IMG/VR virus record: IMGVR_UViG_3300042549_001642
Span: 1 to 35,333 of that record
DNA length: 35,333 nt
Source: a virus
Reading direction: 5' to 3' (one strand)
The notes under the pieces are model-generated. The model was not told the origin of the DNA and made no database searches. It was given only the letters and a program-made list of their open reading frames with translations. Both the position numbers and the translations under genes were made by a program. Each line of letters opens with the position of its first letter. The stretch's first letter is position 1. Positions 12,715 to 19,700 of this stretch are shown here, one piece after another.

Positions 12715-13008
12715 ATGAACTGGACAGACACTGTTGGCATCACGATCCACAATGAATTGGTTCGACATGCGCTGAAGAACAAACCTGATGCTGACATTCC
12801 AAAGTTAGAAAAGAGCATCACGCACATGTCGCTCAGTGTTGGCATTACCCGTGAAGCCATTAGCAAAGTCATTGATGCAGAAATAGAAGCAATGGTTGCC
12901 TACAGAGTTTTAGGTGACTCAAGCATCACACTTGACTATCTAGCAGGACTTCAGTCAGCATCTGATCTGGTTCGCTATGGCGTACACCTAAGTGATGTGA
13001 GTCAATGA
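12715..13008 (+). CDS. Helical protein, unknown
   Basis: The 97-aa product is mostly helical (VGITIHNELVRHALKNKPDA, ITREAISKVIDAEIEAMVAYRV, LDYLAGLQSASDLVRYGV). No ribosome site precedes the ATG. TAGACT lies six bases upstream, where a -10 would sit for a leaderless mRNA, but no -35 is visible. It overlaps the Ntn-hydrolase gene by 4 bases (ATGA), so the two are probably translated together. No family was recognised. Confidence 0.6.
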   Translation: MNWTDTVGITIHNELVRHALKNKPDADIPKLEKSITHMSLSVGITREAISKVIDAEIEAMVAYRVLGDSSITLDYLAGLQSASDLVRYGVHLSDVSQ

Positions 13009-13562
13009 CAACCATCATTGCAACAGTTGGAAACAACTCAGCAACCATGACAGCAGATCGTGGCATCACATCAGACTTAATTCATCCAGACATGCCAAAA
13101 ATTGTGCAGCAAGACTCATGGCTTATTGGCGTTGCAGGTAGTTCAAGAGTCTGTGATCAACTGCAGTATTCAATCGAATACCCAAAGCCACCACAAGAAC
13201 TGATCCGTGAATCACAAGACCATTGGTACGGATGGATCGTCACCAAGATCATTCCCCTAATCGATGACACAATTAAAGACACAGAGATGGAAGCAGAAGC
13301 CTTACTGATAACACATGGCAAAGCATTCCTTATCAGCGAGAACCTAAGCGTACTGTCTGCTGCTCCGTACTGGGCTATTGGATCAGGTGCTGAACTTGCA
13401 TTGGGATCACTGGCAGTGAGTGCCTATCATCCTGATTGGAACAAGAACCACGATCTTTCGGGGATACGGGCAGGGCAGGTGGCAGGGATGCACGACCCTA
13501 ACACCAGAGGAACGCTAGACCAATACATCAGTCATGCTCAAGGAAAAGTAATCAGACCTTAA
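13005..13562 (+). CDS. Proteasome/HslV-like Ntn hydrolase
   Basis: The 185-aa product begins MTTIIATVGNNSATMTADRG. Removal of Met would expose Thr2 as nucleophile, as in HslV and proteasome beta subunits. Asp18 and Lys32 stand near the family's Asp17 and Lys33. LIGVAGSSRVCDQL and YWAIGSGAELALGSLAVSAY match two further conserved blocks (GxAGs, GSGxxxAlgal). The length fits HslV. No HslU-type or other unfoldase gene is present, so it would act alone or borrow a host ATPase. Similar genes occur sporadically in phages, with unknown targets. It might degrade host or phage proteins, or be a non-proteolytic relative. Confidence 0.75.
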   Translation: MTTIIATVGNNSATMTADRGITSDLIHPDMPKIVQQDSWLIGVAGSSRVCDQLQYSIEYPKPPQELIRESQDHWYGWIVTKIIPLIDDTIKDTEMEAEALLITHGKAFLISENLSVLSAAPYWAIGSGAELALGSLAVSAYHPDWNKNHDLSGIRAGQVAGMHDPNTRGTLDQYISHAQGKVIRP

Positions 13563-13876
13563 TGGCATTTGCAAAACCATGCTTGGATTGCGGGGAACTG
13601 ACCCGCACTGGTAACCGCTGCGAGAAACATCAATCGATCATCGACAGCAAGGTGAACGCACGCAAGGCGCAACGCACGCTGTATGACAGTGACTACAAGA
13701 AGCAAGCAAAGTTAATCAAACAGTTTGCCACTCACTGTTGGCTTTGTAATGAACCGTTCACGGATAGATCGCAGATTCAAGCAGATCATGTGATGGCAGG
13801 TCGTAAGGACTCCATGCTCATGCCTGCCCATGCTCACTGCAATGCTCGACGAGGAAACAAACCAGTCGAGTTCTGA
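13562..13876 (+). CDS. HNH endonuclease 2 (packaging-type)
   Basis: The 104-aa product has an N-terminal zinc knuckle (Cys7, Cys10, Cys20, His23), a Lys/Arg-rich helix, then Cys59/Cys62 (CWLC), ADHV (Asp75-His76), His90 and CNARRG (Cys93-Asn94). This matches HNH proteins encoded just before terminase genes in HK97-like phages, where the HNH protein helps terminase cut DNA at cos. The terminase genes start 650 bases downstream. A packaging role is therefore likely, by family knowledge and context. Confidence 0.85.
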   Translation: MAFAKPCLDCGELTRTGNRCEKHQSIIDSKVNARKAQRTLYDSDYKKQAKLIKQFATHCWLCNEPFTDRSQIQADHVMAGRKDSMLMPAHAHCNARRGNKPVEF

Positions 13877-13886
13877 CAATCAATAG

Positions 13887-14044
13887 TTATCCACAACCCC
13901 ATGTGGTTATCCACAGGGGTGGGTTTTTTTCTCATATACAGCCACGCTGCTCACCCCGCGCCTATCCACCTGCACGTTGTCGCAGTTCAAAACAGTTTTT
14001 GAAAATGAGTGTCGGTGTGGATAACTTTGCGTTCCTGTGGAAAA
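13887..14044. other. Non-coding region with four DnaA-box-like sites (origin or cos candidate)
   Basis: Between HNH 2 and the ParB-like gene lie two perfect TTATCCACA boxes on the + strand (13887-13895, 13907-13915). There is a perfect box on the - strand (TGTGGATAA, 14016-14024) and a one-mismatch box on the - strand (TGTGGAAAA, 14036-14044). TTATCCACA is the high-affinity bacterial DnaA box. The inverted pairs about 100 bases apart look like a regulated site. Host DnaA could start replication or act on transcription here. The region next to terminase is also where cos could lie. Confidence 0.55.
13896..13930 (+). terminator. Rho-independent terminator after HNH 2
   Basis: ACCCC, a one-base bulge and TGTGG (13896-13906) pair with CCACA-GGGGT (13911-13920) around the loop TTAT. 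The T-run at 13924-13930 follows. The second DnaA box forms the loop and 3' arm, so DnaA binding and termination share DNA. It closes the long early transcript before the late genes. Confidence 0.65.
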
Positions 14045-14052
14045 CTAACTGC

Positions 14053-14517
14053 ATGAGCCTAAACATTCGGACCGTTGAAATTGGCAAGTTGCAGCACGAT
14101 CCTGACAACGCACGCAAGCATTCTGAACGCAACATCAAAGCCATTGCTGGTTCACTCGAAACTTTTGGGCAACGCAAACCAATCGTTGCCACTGCTGCCG
14201 GTGTTGTGATTGCTGGCAATGGAACTTTGGAAGCAGCGCGTTCTCTTGGTTGGTCAGAGATTGAAGTTGCTTACACTCCTGCAGGTTGGACATGGGAACA
14301 AGCGCGTGCATTCGCTCTTGCTGACAATCGGACTGCAGAACTTGCTGAATGGGATTCTGAAAAGTTAGCGGCGCAACTAATCGAACTAGATTCAGTAGGC
14401 TGGGAATTAGATAATGTTGGATTTGAAAAACTTCAACCACCGACAGAAGAACTTCCCGTTCCAAAACGCAGACCAGTCACTTGTCCTGACTGTGGTGCTG
14501 AGTTTGTGCCAGAGTAG
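14053..14517 (+). CDS. ParB/sulfiredoxin-like nuclease-domain protein
   Basis: The 154-aa product has the ParB/Srx fold pattern: IRTVEIGKLQHDPDNARKHS, then IAGSLETFGQRKPIV, then VVIAGNGTLEAARSLGW. The C-terminus ends in a CPDCG half-ribbon. The family includes partition proteins, nucleases and NTP-binding domains. Versions just upstream of terminase small-subunit genes are common in phages and are often fused to DNA methylases; here no methylase is attached. I chose ATG 14053. A GTG at 13903 would run translation through the terminator and DnaA boxes. No ribosome site is visible before the ATG. Confidence 0.75.
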   Translation: MSLNIRTVEIGKLQHDPDNARKHSERNIKAIAGSLETFGQRKPIVATAAGVVIAGNGTLEAARSLGWSEIEVAYTPAGWTWEQARAFALADNRTAELAEWDSEKLAAQLIELDSVGWELDNVGFEKLQPPTEELPVPKRRPVTCPDCGAEFVPE

Positions 14518-14522
14518 GAATC

Positions 14523-14966
14523 ATGCCCAATCCACCAAAGCCAACTGAGCAAAAAAGATTGCTTGGAAACCCATCGAAGCGACCTTTGCCTGACCAAAAC
14601 AAAGTTGTGATGCTTCCCGCGATTGACGCAATTCCAGAACCTGAGCGACAACTGTTTGAAGCAGGTCGTTCACTTTGGGATCGAACATGGGGCATGGGAC
14701 AAACTTGGATCAGTCCAAGAACAGATGTTGAACTCCTATTGATGACTTGTGAACTTGTAGATGAAAGAGTTCGCTTGCGGGCTTTGGTCTGGAACAATCC
14801 CGAGTCGTGGCGAGAACGCAAGGCTCTCAGAGATTTAGATTCATCGATAATCAGAAACCTGTCTTTGCTTGGTTTCACTCCTGTAGACAGAACTCGAATG
14901 GGAGTTGCTGAAGTGAAGGCTAGAAGCAAACTGGAAGAACTTCGTGAGCGTCAAAACCGAAATTGA
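14523..14966 (+). CDS. terS: Terminase small subunit (P27-like)
   Basis: The 147-aa product starts MPNPPKPTEQKRLLGNPSKRP, a start typical of P27-type small subunits. The helical core follows (PERQLFEAGRSLWDRTWGMG, LLLMTCELVDERVRLRALVW, and the LSLLGFTPVDRTRMGVAEVK end). Small subunits recognise the packaging site and hand DNA to the large subunit. It lies 5 bases after the ParB-like gene and overlaps the large-subunit gene by 23 bases. Confidence 0.85.
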   Translation: MPNPPKPTEQKRLLGNPSKRPLPDQNKVVMLPAIDAIPEPERQLFEAGRSLWDRTWGMGQTWISPRTDVELLLMTCELVDERVRLRALVWNNPESWRERKALRDLDSSIIRNLSLLGFTPVDRTRMGVAEVKARSKLEELRERQNRN

Positions 14967-16464
14967 ATCATGGCCGCCATCACTGCTGACTCCTGTTGAT
15001 CTGGAGTCGCTAGAACATTCGCGTGGCTGGGAAGCAACTGACTTCATAAACACATTCGCAATTCAGACAAAAGAAACCGTTGCAGGATACTCAGGTGATC
15101 CGATGCGCTTGCGTGAGTGGCAAGTTGAGTTGATGAAAAATCTTTTTGCAGTTGGTGCGGATGGAAGATTCAAACATCGAACTGCTCTTGTTGGCATGGC
15201 TCGAAAAAATGGAAAATCTGCAATCGGTTCTGGCATTGGCTTGTGGTCTTTGATTATGGGAGCGCATGGTGGTGAAGTTTATTCTTGTGCCGCTGACAAA
15301 GAACAGGCTCGCATTGTTTTTGGTGACGCAAAGAAAATGATTGAAGCAGAACCTGAACTGGCAGAACTTTGCAAGGTCTATCGCGATGCAATCGAAGTCC
15401 CTGCAACTGGTTCTGTGTATCGGGTTCTTTCAAGTGAAGCCTTTACAAAAGAAGGTCTTTCACCAACGATGGTGATTTTTGATGAACTTCACGCTGCACC
15501 AAATCGTGAACTATGGGACACCATGCTTTTGGGTATGGGTGCAAGACGCGAACCAATGGCAGTGGCAATCACTACAGCAGGAGTCAGATCAGATTCAACT
15601 GGTCAGGACTCAACTGCATACGCGCTTTATCAGTACGGCAAGAAAGTTGCTGCAGGTGAAATCTACGATCCCACATTCTTCATGGCTTGGTGGGAAGCAC
15701 CTAACGAAGCAGATCACACACTTGAAGAAACTTGGAAACTAGCCAATCCCGCTTTTGGTGATCTCAATGATCCAAAAGATTTCGCTGCAATGGTCAAGCG
15801 AACTCCTGAAGCAGAATTCAGAACTAAGCGATGCAACCAGTGGGTTTCATCTCAAACTGCTTGGTTGCCAAATGGATCATGGGAACCACTAGAAGCAGAA
15901 CGTGTGATCGATGATCAAGTTCCTGTCATTCTTGGATTCGATGGATCGTTCTCTGGTGACGCATCTGTTGTCATTGGTGTAACGCAAGAAGATCAGCCAC
16001 ATGTGTTCATGGTTAAGGCATGGGAAAAACAACCGACTGATGACGATGACTGGCGCGTTGATTCACTAGATGTTGAAAACACCATCATCGAGTTTTGCCA
16101 GAACCACAATGTTCGAGAGATTGCCTGTGACCCTTTCAGATGGCAAAGAACAATGCAGGTGCTGGACAATCTAGGGCTGCCAGTAGTTGAGTGGCCTTCT
16201 ACTTCTGCGAGTCGCATGGTTCCTGCATGTGCAAAGTTCTATGATGCAGTTGTGTCTGGGAAACTCACGCATGATGGCAATCCGTTGCTTGCAAGGCATC
16301 TCATGAACGCCGTAATCAAGACTGATCGACTAGGGCCACGAATTGTCAAAGAACATCGTGGCTCGCCACGCAAGATTGACGCGGCTGTTGCTAGTATCAT
16401 TGGATTTGATAGGGCAACAGTTTCGCGTGAAGAACCCGTTGTTCCTCAGTTCTTTAGTTTTTAG
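14944..16464 (+). CDS. terL: Terminase large subunit
   Basis: The 506-aa product starts at GTG behind GGAAG. The ATPase has Walker A MARKNGKS (85-92), Walker B MVIFDE (176-181) and a TTAG coupling motif (210-213). The nuclease half has GFDGSFSGD (around residue 333) and ACDPFRW (Asp396) as probable metal ligands, and a third acidic group near KIDAAVASI. It packages DNA into the prohead and cuts concatemers. The HNH protein upstream suggests an HK97-like cos mechanism, although the redundant contig ends could also suit a permuted genome. Confidence 0.95.
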   Translation: MSVKTEIESWPPSLLTPVDLESLEHSRGWEATDFINTFAIQTKETVAGYSGDPMRLREWQVELMKNLFAVGADGRFKHRTALVGMARKNGKSAIGSGIGLWSLIMGAHGGEVYSCAADKEQARIVFGDAKKMIEAEPELAELCKVYRDAIEVPATGSVYRVLSSEAFTKEGLSPTMVIFDELHAAPNRELWDTMLLGMGARREPMAVAITTAGVRSDSTGQDSTAYALYQYGKKVAAGEIYDPTFFMAWWEAPNEADHTLEETWKLANPAFGDLNDPKDFAAMVKRTPEAEFRTKRCNQWVSSQTAWLPNGSWEPLEAERVIDDQVPVILGFDGSFSGDASVVIGVTQEDQPHVFMVKAWEKQPTDDDDWRVDSLDVENTIIEFCQNHNVREIACDPFRWQRTMQVLDNLGLPVVEWPSTSASRMVPACAKFYDAVVSGKLTHDGNPLLARHLMNAVIKTDRLGPRIVKEHRGSPRKIDAAVASIIGFDRATVSREEPVVPQFFSF

Positions 16465-16471
16465 GAGTCCC

Positions 16472-16609
16472 ATGTTTGCCACAATTCTGCAATTGGTAGG
16501 TCTAACTGCAATCTCCATCGGTCTAGGTGTGTTTAGTTTGCCATTAGGAATCGTTGCTGCTGGTGCTAGTGCTTTGCTTATTGGACTAGCAATTGAGAAG
16601 GGTCAGTAA
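16472..16609 (+). CDS. 45-aa hydrophobic membrane protein between terminase and portal
   Basis: The frame begins at ATG after TAGGAG, 7 bases past the terminase stop, and its stop overlaps the portal ATG (TAATG). It is hydrophobic almost throughout (two helices: ILQLVGLTAISIGLGVFSL and IVAAGASALLIGLAI). Small membrane proteins are frequent here in actinophages; no function is known. The strong ribosome site supports expression. Confidence 0.65.
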   Translation: MFATILQLVGLTAISIGLGVFSLPLGIVAAGASALLIGLAIEKGQ

Positions 16610-18144
16610 TGCTCGGAAATTTATCAGGTGGCAACAAAGAAGAACGTGCCATAAGTTTTCAATCGATCTGGGGAGCAGGCGATTCATTCGCGTTCACTAC
16701 TCAGTCTGGCGCAAACATCGACCAACAGACATCGATGCAAATCAATGCCTTCTACGCCTGCGTACTTCTTATCTCTGACACCATCTCAACATTGCCAGTT
16801 GATTCTTTCATTCGTCGTGATGGTGATCGTGTTCCTTATCGCCCACAGCCTTCATGGATTCAACGACCAGATGTGGACTTGTTGAGAACTGAGCATTATC
16901 AGCAGGTTCTTATTTCGCTTCTTCTTGATGGCAACGCATTCATTCGCATCTACAGAGATAACTCTGGACAGGTTGCAAACCTTGTTGTAATTGATCCAAG
17001 TCGTGTCGAAGTAACACGCGAACCAGTGACAAGAGAACTTATCTACATCATCGACAGCAATCAGGAATATCCTGTTTACGCGCAAGACATGTTGCAGATC
17101 ACTGAAATGCGTAAGGCTGGCGATCTTCGTGGAATGAGCCGCGTTACAGAATTAAAAGACAACCTTGGTCTTTCATCAGCACTGCAATCATTCGCTGCTC
17201 GCTTCTTTGGTCAAGGCGCTACCACTTCAGGCATCATTGAAACTCCAATGGGTTTGAACTCAGAGCAAGCAAAGCAATTAGTTGAAGGCTTTGATGGCAA
17301 GCATCGTGGATACAGAAAAGCACACAAGACTGGCATCTTGACTGGTGGCGCAAAGTTTGTTCGCACTGGTGTAAATCCTGACGAAGCACAAATGCTTGAC
17401 TCACAAAAGTTTGCCGTTGAACAGATCGCTCGTATCTTCAGAGTTCCACCGCACATGATTGGCGTTACAACTGCTGGCGCGATGTCGTACAATTCTGTTG
17501 AACAACAAAACATAAACTTCGTAACACACACTTTGCGGCCTTACATTGCAAAGATGGAAGATGCGTACTCCACACTTCTTCCACAAGGCGCATTCATTCG
17601 TTTCAATGTTGATGGATTGTTGCGTGGCGACTTCTCCACAAGAATGCAAGGTTACTCAATTGGATCACAGGCAGGATTCCTCTCAGTCAATGACATCAGA
17701 CGCTTCGAAGACCTCAGACCTGTTGATGGTGGCGATGTTTATCGCGTTCCTTTGGCTAACGTGGATTTGGGTGCTGCTTCACTCGTTGAGACAGACAAGC
17801 GTGTCACGATGGCTTCGAAACTTATTCTTGCTGGGTTCGATCCTGCTGGGGTTTTGGCTGCTCTAGATTTGCCAACGATTACACACTCTGGAGTTCCAAG
17901 TGTTCAATTGCAGAGCGTTGCTCAGATTGATCCTGAAGCACCTGAATCTGTCTATGATGTACAACGTACACATGATGTGAACGTACAGATGCCAGAAACA
18001 ATTGTGAATGTTCCACCGGCAGTGATCAACGTCGCTCCACCTAACATCACAGTTGAAGCACCACAGCAAAAAACAACAATTCGAACAGTCGAACGTGACG
18101 ATAATGGTCACATCGTAAACATTATTGAAAGAGTTGAAAACTAA
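16609..18144 (+). CDS. Portal protein (HK97 family)
   Basis: The 511-aa product matches HK97-type portals: MQINAFYACVLLISDTISTL, LLLDGNAFIRIYRDNSG, GATTSGIIETP, then VEQIARIFRVPPHMIGV and SVEQQNINFVTHTLRPYIAK. A C-terminal extension has repeats such as INVAPPNITVEAP and a RTVERDDNG end. Twelve copies are expected at the head vertex as the DNA gate and the terminase docking site. It directly follows terminase and the small membrane gene, and shares one base with the next gene. Confidence 0.95.
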   Translation: MLGNLSGGNKEERAISFQSIWGAGDSFAFTTQSGANIDQQTSMQINAFYACVLLISDTISTLPVDSFIRRDGDRVPYRPQPSWIQRPDVDLLRTEHYQQVLISLLLDGNAFIRIYRDNSGQVANLVVIDPSRVEVTREPVTRELIYIIDSNQEYPVYAQDMLQITEMRKAGDLRGMSRVTELKDNLGLSSALQSFAARFFGQGATTSGIIETPMGLNSEQAKQLVEGFDGKHRGYRKAHKTGILTGGAKFVRTGVNPDEAQMLDSQKFAVEQIARIFRVPPHMIGVTTAGAMSYNSVEQQNINFVTHTLRPYIAKMEDAYSTLLPQGAFIRFNVDGLLRGDFSTRMQGYSIGSQAGFLSVNDIRRFEDLRPVDGGDVYRVPLANVDLGAASLVETDKRVTMASKLILAGFDPAGVLAALDLPTITHSGVPSVQLQSVAQIDPEAPESVYDVQRTHDVNVQMPETIVNVPPAVINVAPPNITVEAPQQKTTIRTVERDDNGHIVNIIERVEN

Positions 18145-18527
18145 TGGCAACAGGAATGAGCGCACATTTGGCAAACAGTTTGCTGAATGCTTTAGGAAAC
18201 AACACTGCTTTTGCAGTAACGGCTCCGTATGTGCAATTACACATTGGTGATCCTGCTGCTGCAGGTACTGCAAATCCTGCAACTGAAACAACTCGCAAGG
18301 CCGTTTCTTTTGCAGGTGCATCTGGTGGAGCAATTGCTTCTGATGCTGATGTTACTTGGACAAACATTTCAGGCAGTCAAGATGCAACATTCTTTACTGC
18401 ATGGGATGCATTGACTGGTGGAAACTTTTTGTTCTCAGGAACAATCACTGGCAACCCTTACACAGCAGGCGACACATACACAATCACTGCTGGCTCTTTC
18501 ACAACATCTTTGACACTGGCGAGTTAA
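18144..18527 (+). CDS. Structural beta protein (phage fibre-like domain)
   Basis: The 127-aa product has a short helical start (SAHLANSLLNALGNN), then a beta pattern with VQLHIGDPAAAGTANPA, RKAVSFAGASGG, AIASDADVTWTNISGS and TFFTAWDALTGGNFLF. This resembles a small domain, often annotated as phage tail fibre or minor structural protein, that occurs alone or at fibre ends. Its place between portal and capsid suggests a head or decoration component. I cannot decide between head and tail. Confidence 0.6.
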   Translation: MATGMSAHLANSLLNALGNNTAFAVTAPYVQLHIGDPAAAGTANPATETTRKAVSFAGASGGAIASDADVTWTNISGSQDATFFTAWDALTGGNFLFSGTITGNPYTAGDTYTITAGSFTTSLTLAS

Positions 18528-18530
18528 GTC

Positions 18531-19415
18531 ATGAGTTCGTCTGAACTCAACGACTTTGTTCTGAACACTGATCGTGTCGTTCGACTTGCTCAAATGGTGC
18601 TTGATGCACGCAAACTTGATCAATCTGTCGTTGGTGGAAAATCTAGTTATTCTGCAAATGATTTAACCTACGACGCAACTGTTTCGACTTATGATGGAAC
18701 ACTTGCAACTTTGGCTGGTGCATCAGCACCGCTTGGTTCTCTGACTGCATCTGTAAGTTCTACACCAGTAGTTGTTGTTTCCGCATCTGCAACTTTGGGT
18801 GCAATCCTCAGTTCTGCCAGTTCAAGAGTCACACATCAGGCTTCTGCTGCTGCTTCTCTGGGCGTTCTACAGGCATCCAGTAATGCACAAGTTAGTCATC
18901 AAGCAAGTGCTGCAAGTGACTTAGGATCGCTGTCTGCCACAGCAAACACCATTCCACAGATACTTCCAGTCTTTGCTTCTGAACTTAGTGGATTGACAAG
19001 TGTTTCGAGTGCTGTCGTTATACATTTGGCGGCGGCTGAGTCTGCTCTTGGAGCGATAACTTCCAATGCAAATACCTTGCCAATCATCAAACCCGTATTT
19101 ATGGGTTCACTTGGAACGCTCGATGCAAGTGCCACTGCAACTGTTATACCGCCAACACCACCAGAACCAGAGCAACAGGGTTACGGATCGAATCGACCTT
19201 ATCCAGCACCACCAAAGCGTCAACCAAAACCAGAACCAGAGCCACAGCCTGCACCAGTTGTCATCACGCAAACATTACCTGCAAGACCAGTCAAAGTTGC
19301 AGCAACTATTCTCGCCACGACTAGCAGCCTTCAAGCAACACTGAAGATTGATGTTGTTTCGCAGATAGAATGGTCAATACTAGAAGATGAAGCAGAACTG
19401 CTTCTAATGCTCTAA
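18531..19415 (+). CDS. Repetitive structural protein with Pro-rich linker
   Basis: The 294-aa product has a helical start (FVLNTDRVVRLAQMVLDARK), then about seven imperfect repeats of 19-23 residues between residues about 63 and 210. Their core is A-x-A-x-LG-x-L-x-A-S-x-N/S with a VTHQ/IPQI turn (for example SAAASLGVLQASSNAQVSHQ). A PPTPPEPEQQ and PKPEPEPQPAP linker leads to a final helix rich in acidic residues. The repeats could form a regular beta solenoid or spike. It was not recognised. Location in the head operon suggests an elongated head-surface or fibre protein. Confidence 0.6.
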   Translation: MSSSELNDFVLNTDRVVRLAQMVLDARKLDQSVVGGKSSYSANDLTYDATVSTYDGTLATLAGASAPLGSLTASVSSTPVVVVSASATLGAILSSASSRVTHQASAAASLGVLQASSNAQVSHQASAASDLGSLSATANTIPQILPVFASELSGLTSVSSAVVIHLAAAESALGAITSNANTLPIIKPVFMGSLGTLDASATATVIPPTPPEPEQQGYGSNRPYPAPPKRQPKPEPEPQPAPVVITQTLPARPVKVAATILATTSSLQATLKIDVVSQIEWSILEDEAELLLML

Positions 19416-19424
19416 GGATTCTGA

Positions 19425-19700
19425 ATGCCAATTTCCACCGCGCAATTTACTTTGACGGCAAATACTCCACGACAAATTGTTGGCCCTGATCGAATGAGCC
19501 AACATGTTTGCATTCACAATCATGAACACAGCCAGAACAAAGAGATTTACATTGGCAATTCATCGGTGACAACTTCAACTGGGATTCACGCAGTTGCAAC
19601 ACAAACGTCAATGATAACTATTGGTGCAGGCGATGATCTGTGGGCTGTGTCAGCAGACAATGGTGTTGAAATTCAAGTTCTAGTAGTGAAGCAGGACTAA
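19425..19700 (+). CDS. Small beta-sandwich virion protein (decoration-like)
   Basis: The 91-aa product has alternating strands: AQFTLTANTPRQIVGPDRMS, VCIHNHEHSQNKEIYIGNSS, VTTSTGIHAVATQTSMITIG and DDLWAVSADNGVEIQVLVV. I recognise this pattern from a widespread set of small phage proteins of head operons (strand, NxxxxxxIYIGnSSVTtstG, DdLwAvsa). It is likely a head decoration or fibre-attachment protein; the exact role is unproven. It shares one base with the protease fusion gene. Confidence 0.6.
   Translation: MPISTAQFTLTANTPRQIVGPDRMSQHVCIHNHEHSQNKEIYIGNSSVTTSTGIHAVATQTSMITIGAGDDLWAVSADNGVEIQVLVVKQD

Noticed and set aside
13562-13876. HNH 2 as a homing endonuclease
   Set aside because: Its position just before the terminase genes and its N-terminal zinc knuckle fit the packaging-associated HNH family better, and no intron or intein is seen nearby.
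13903-14052. Longer GTG start for the ParB-like protein
   Set aside because: It would translate a terminator hairpin, a T-run and the DnaA boxes. The ParB fold begins just after ATG 14053.
14477-14929. 150-aa - strand frame opposite the terminase small subunit
   Set aside because: Fully antisense to a recognised terminase gene; no start signal.
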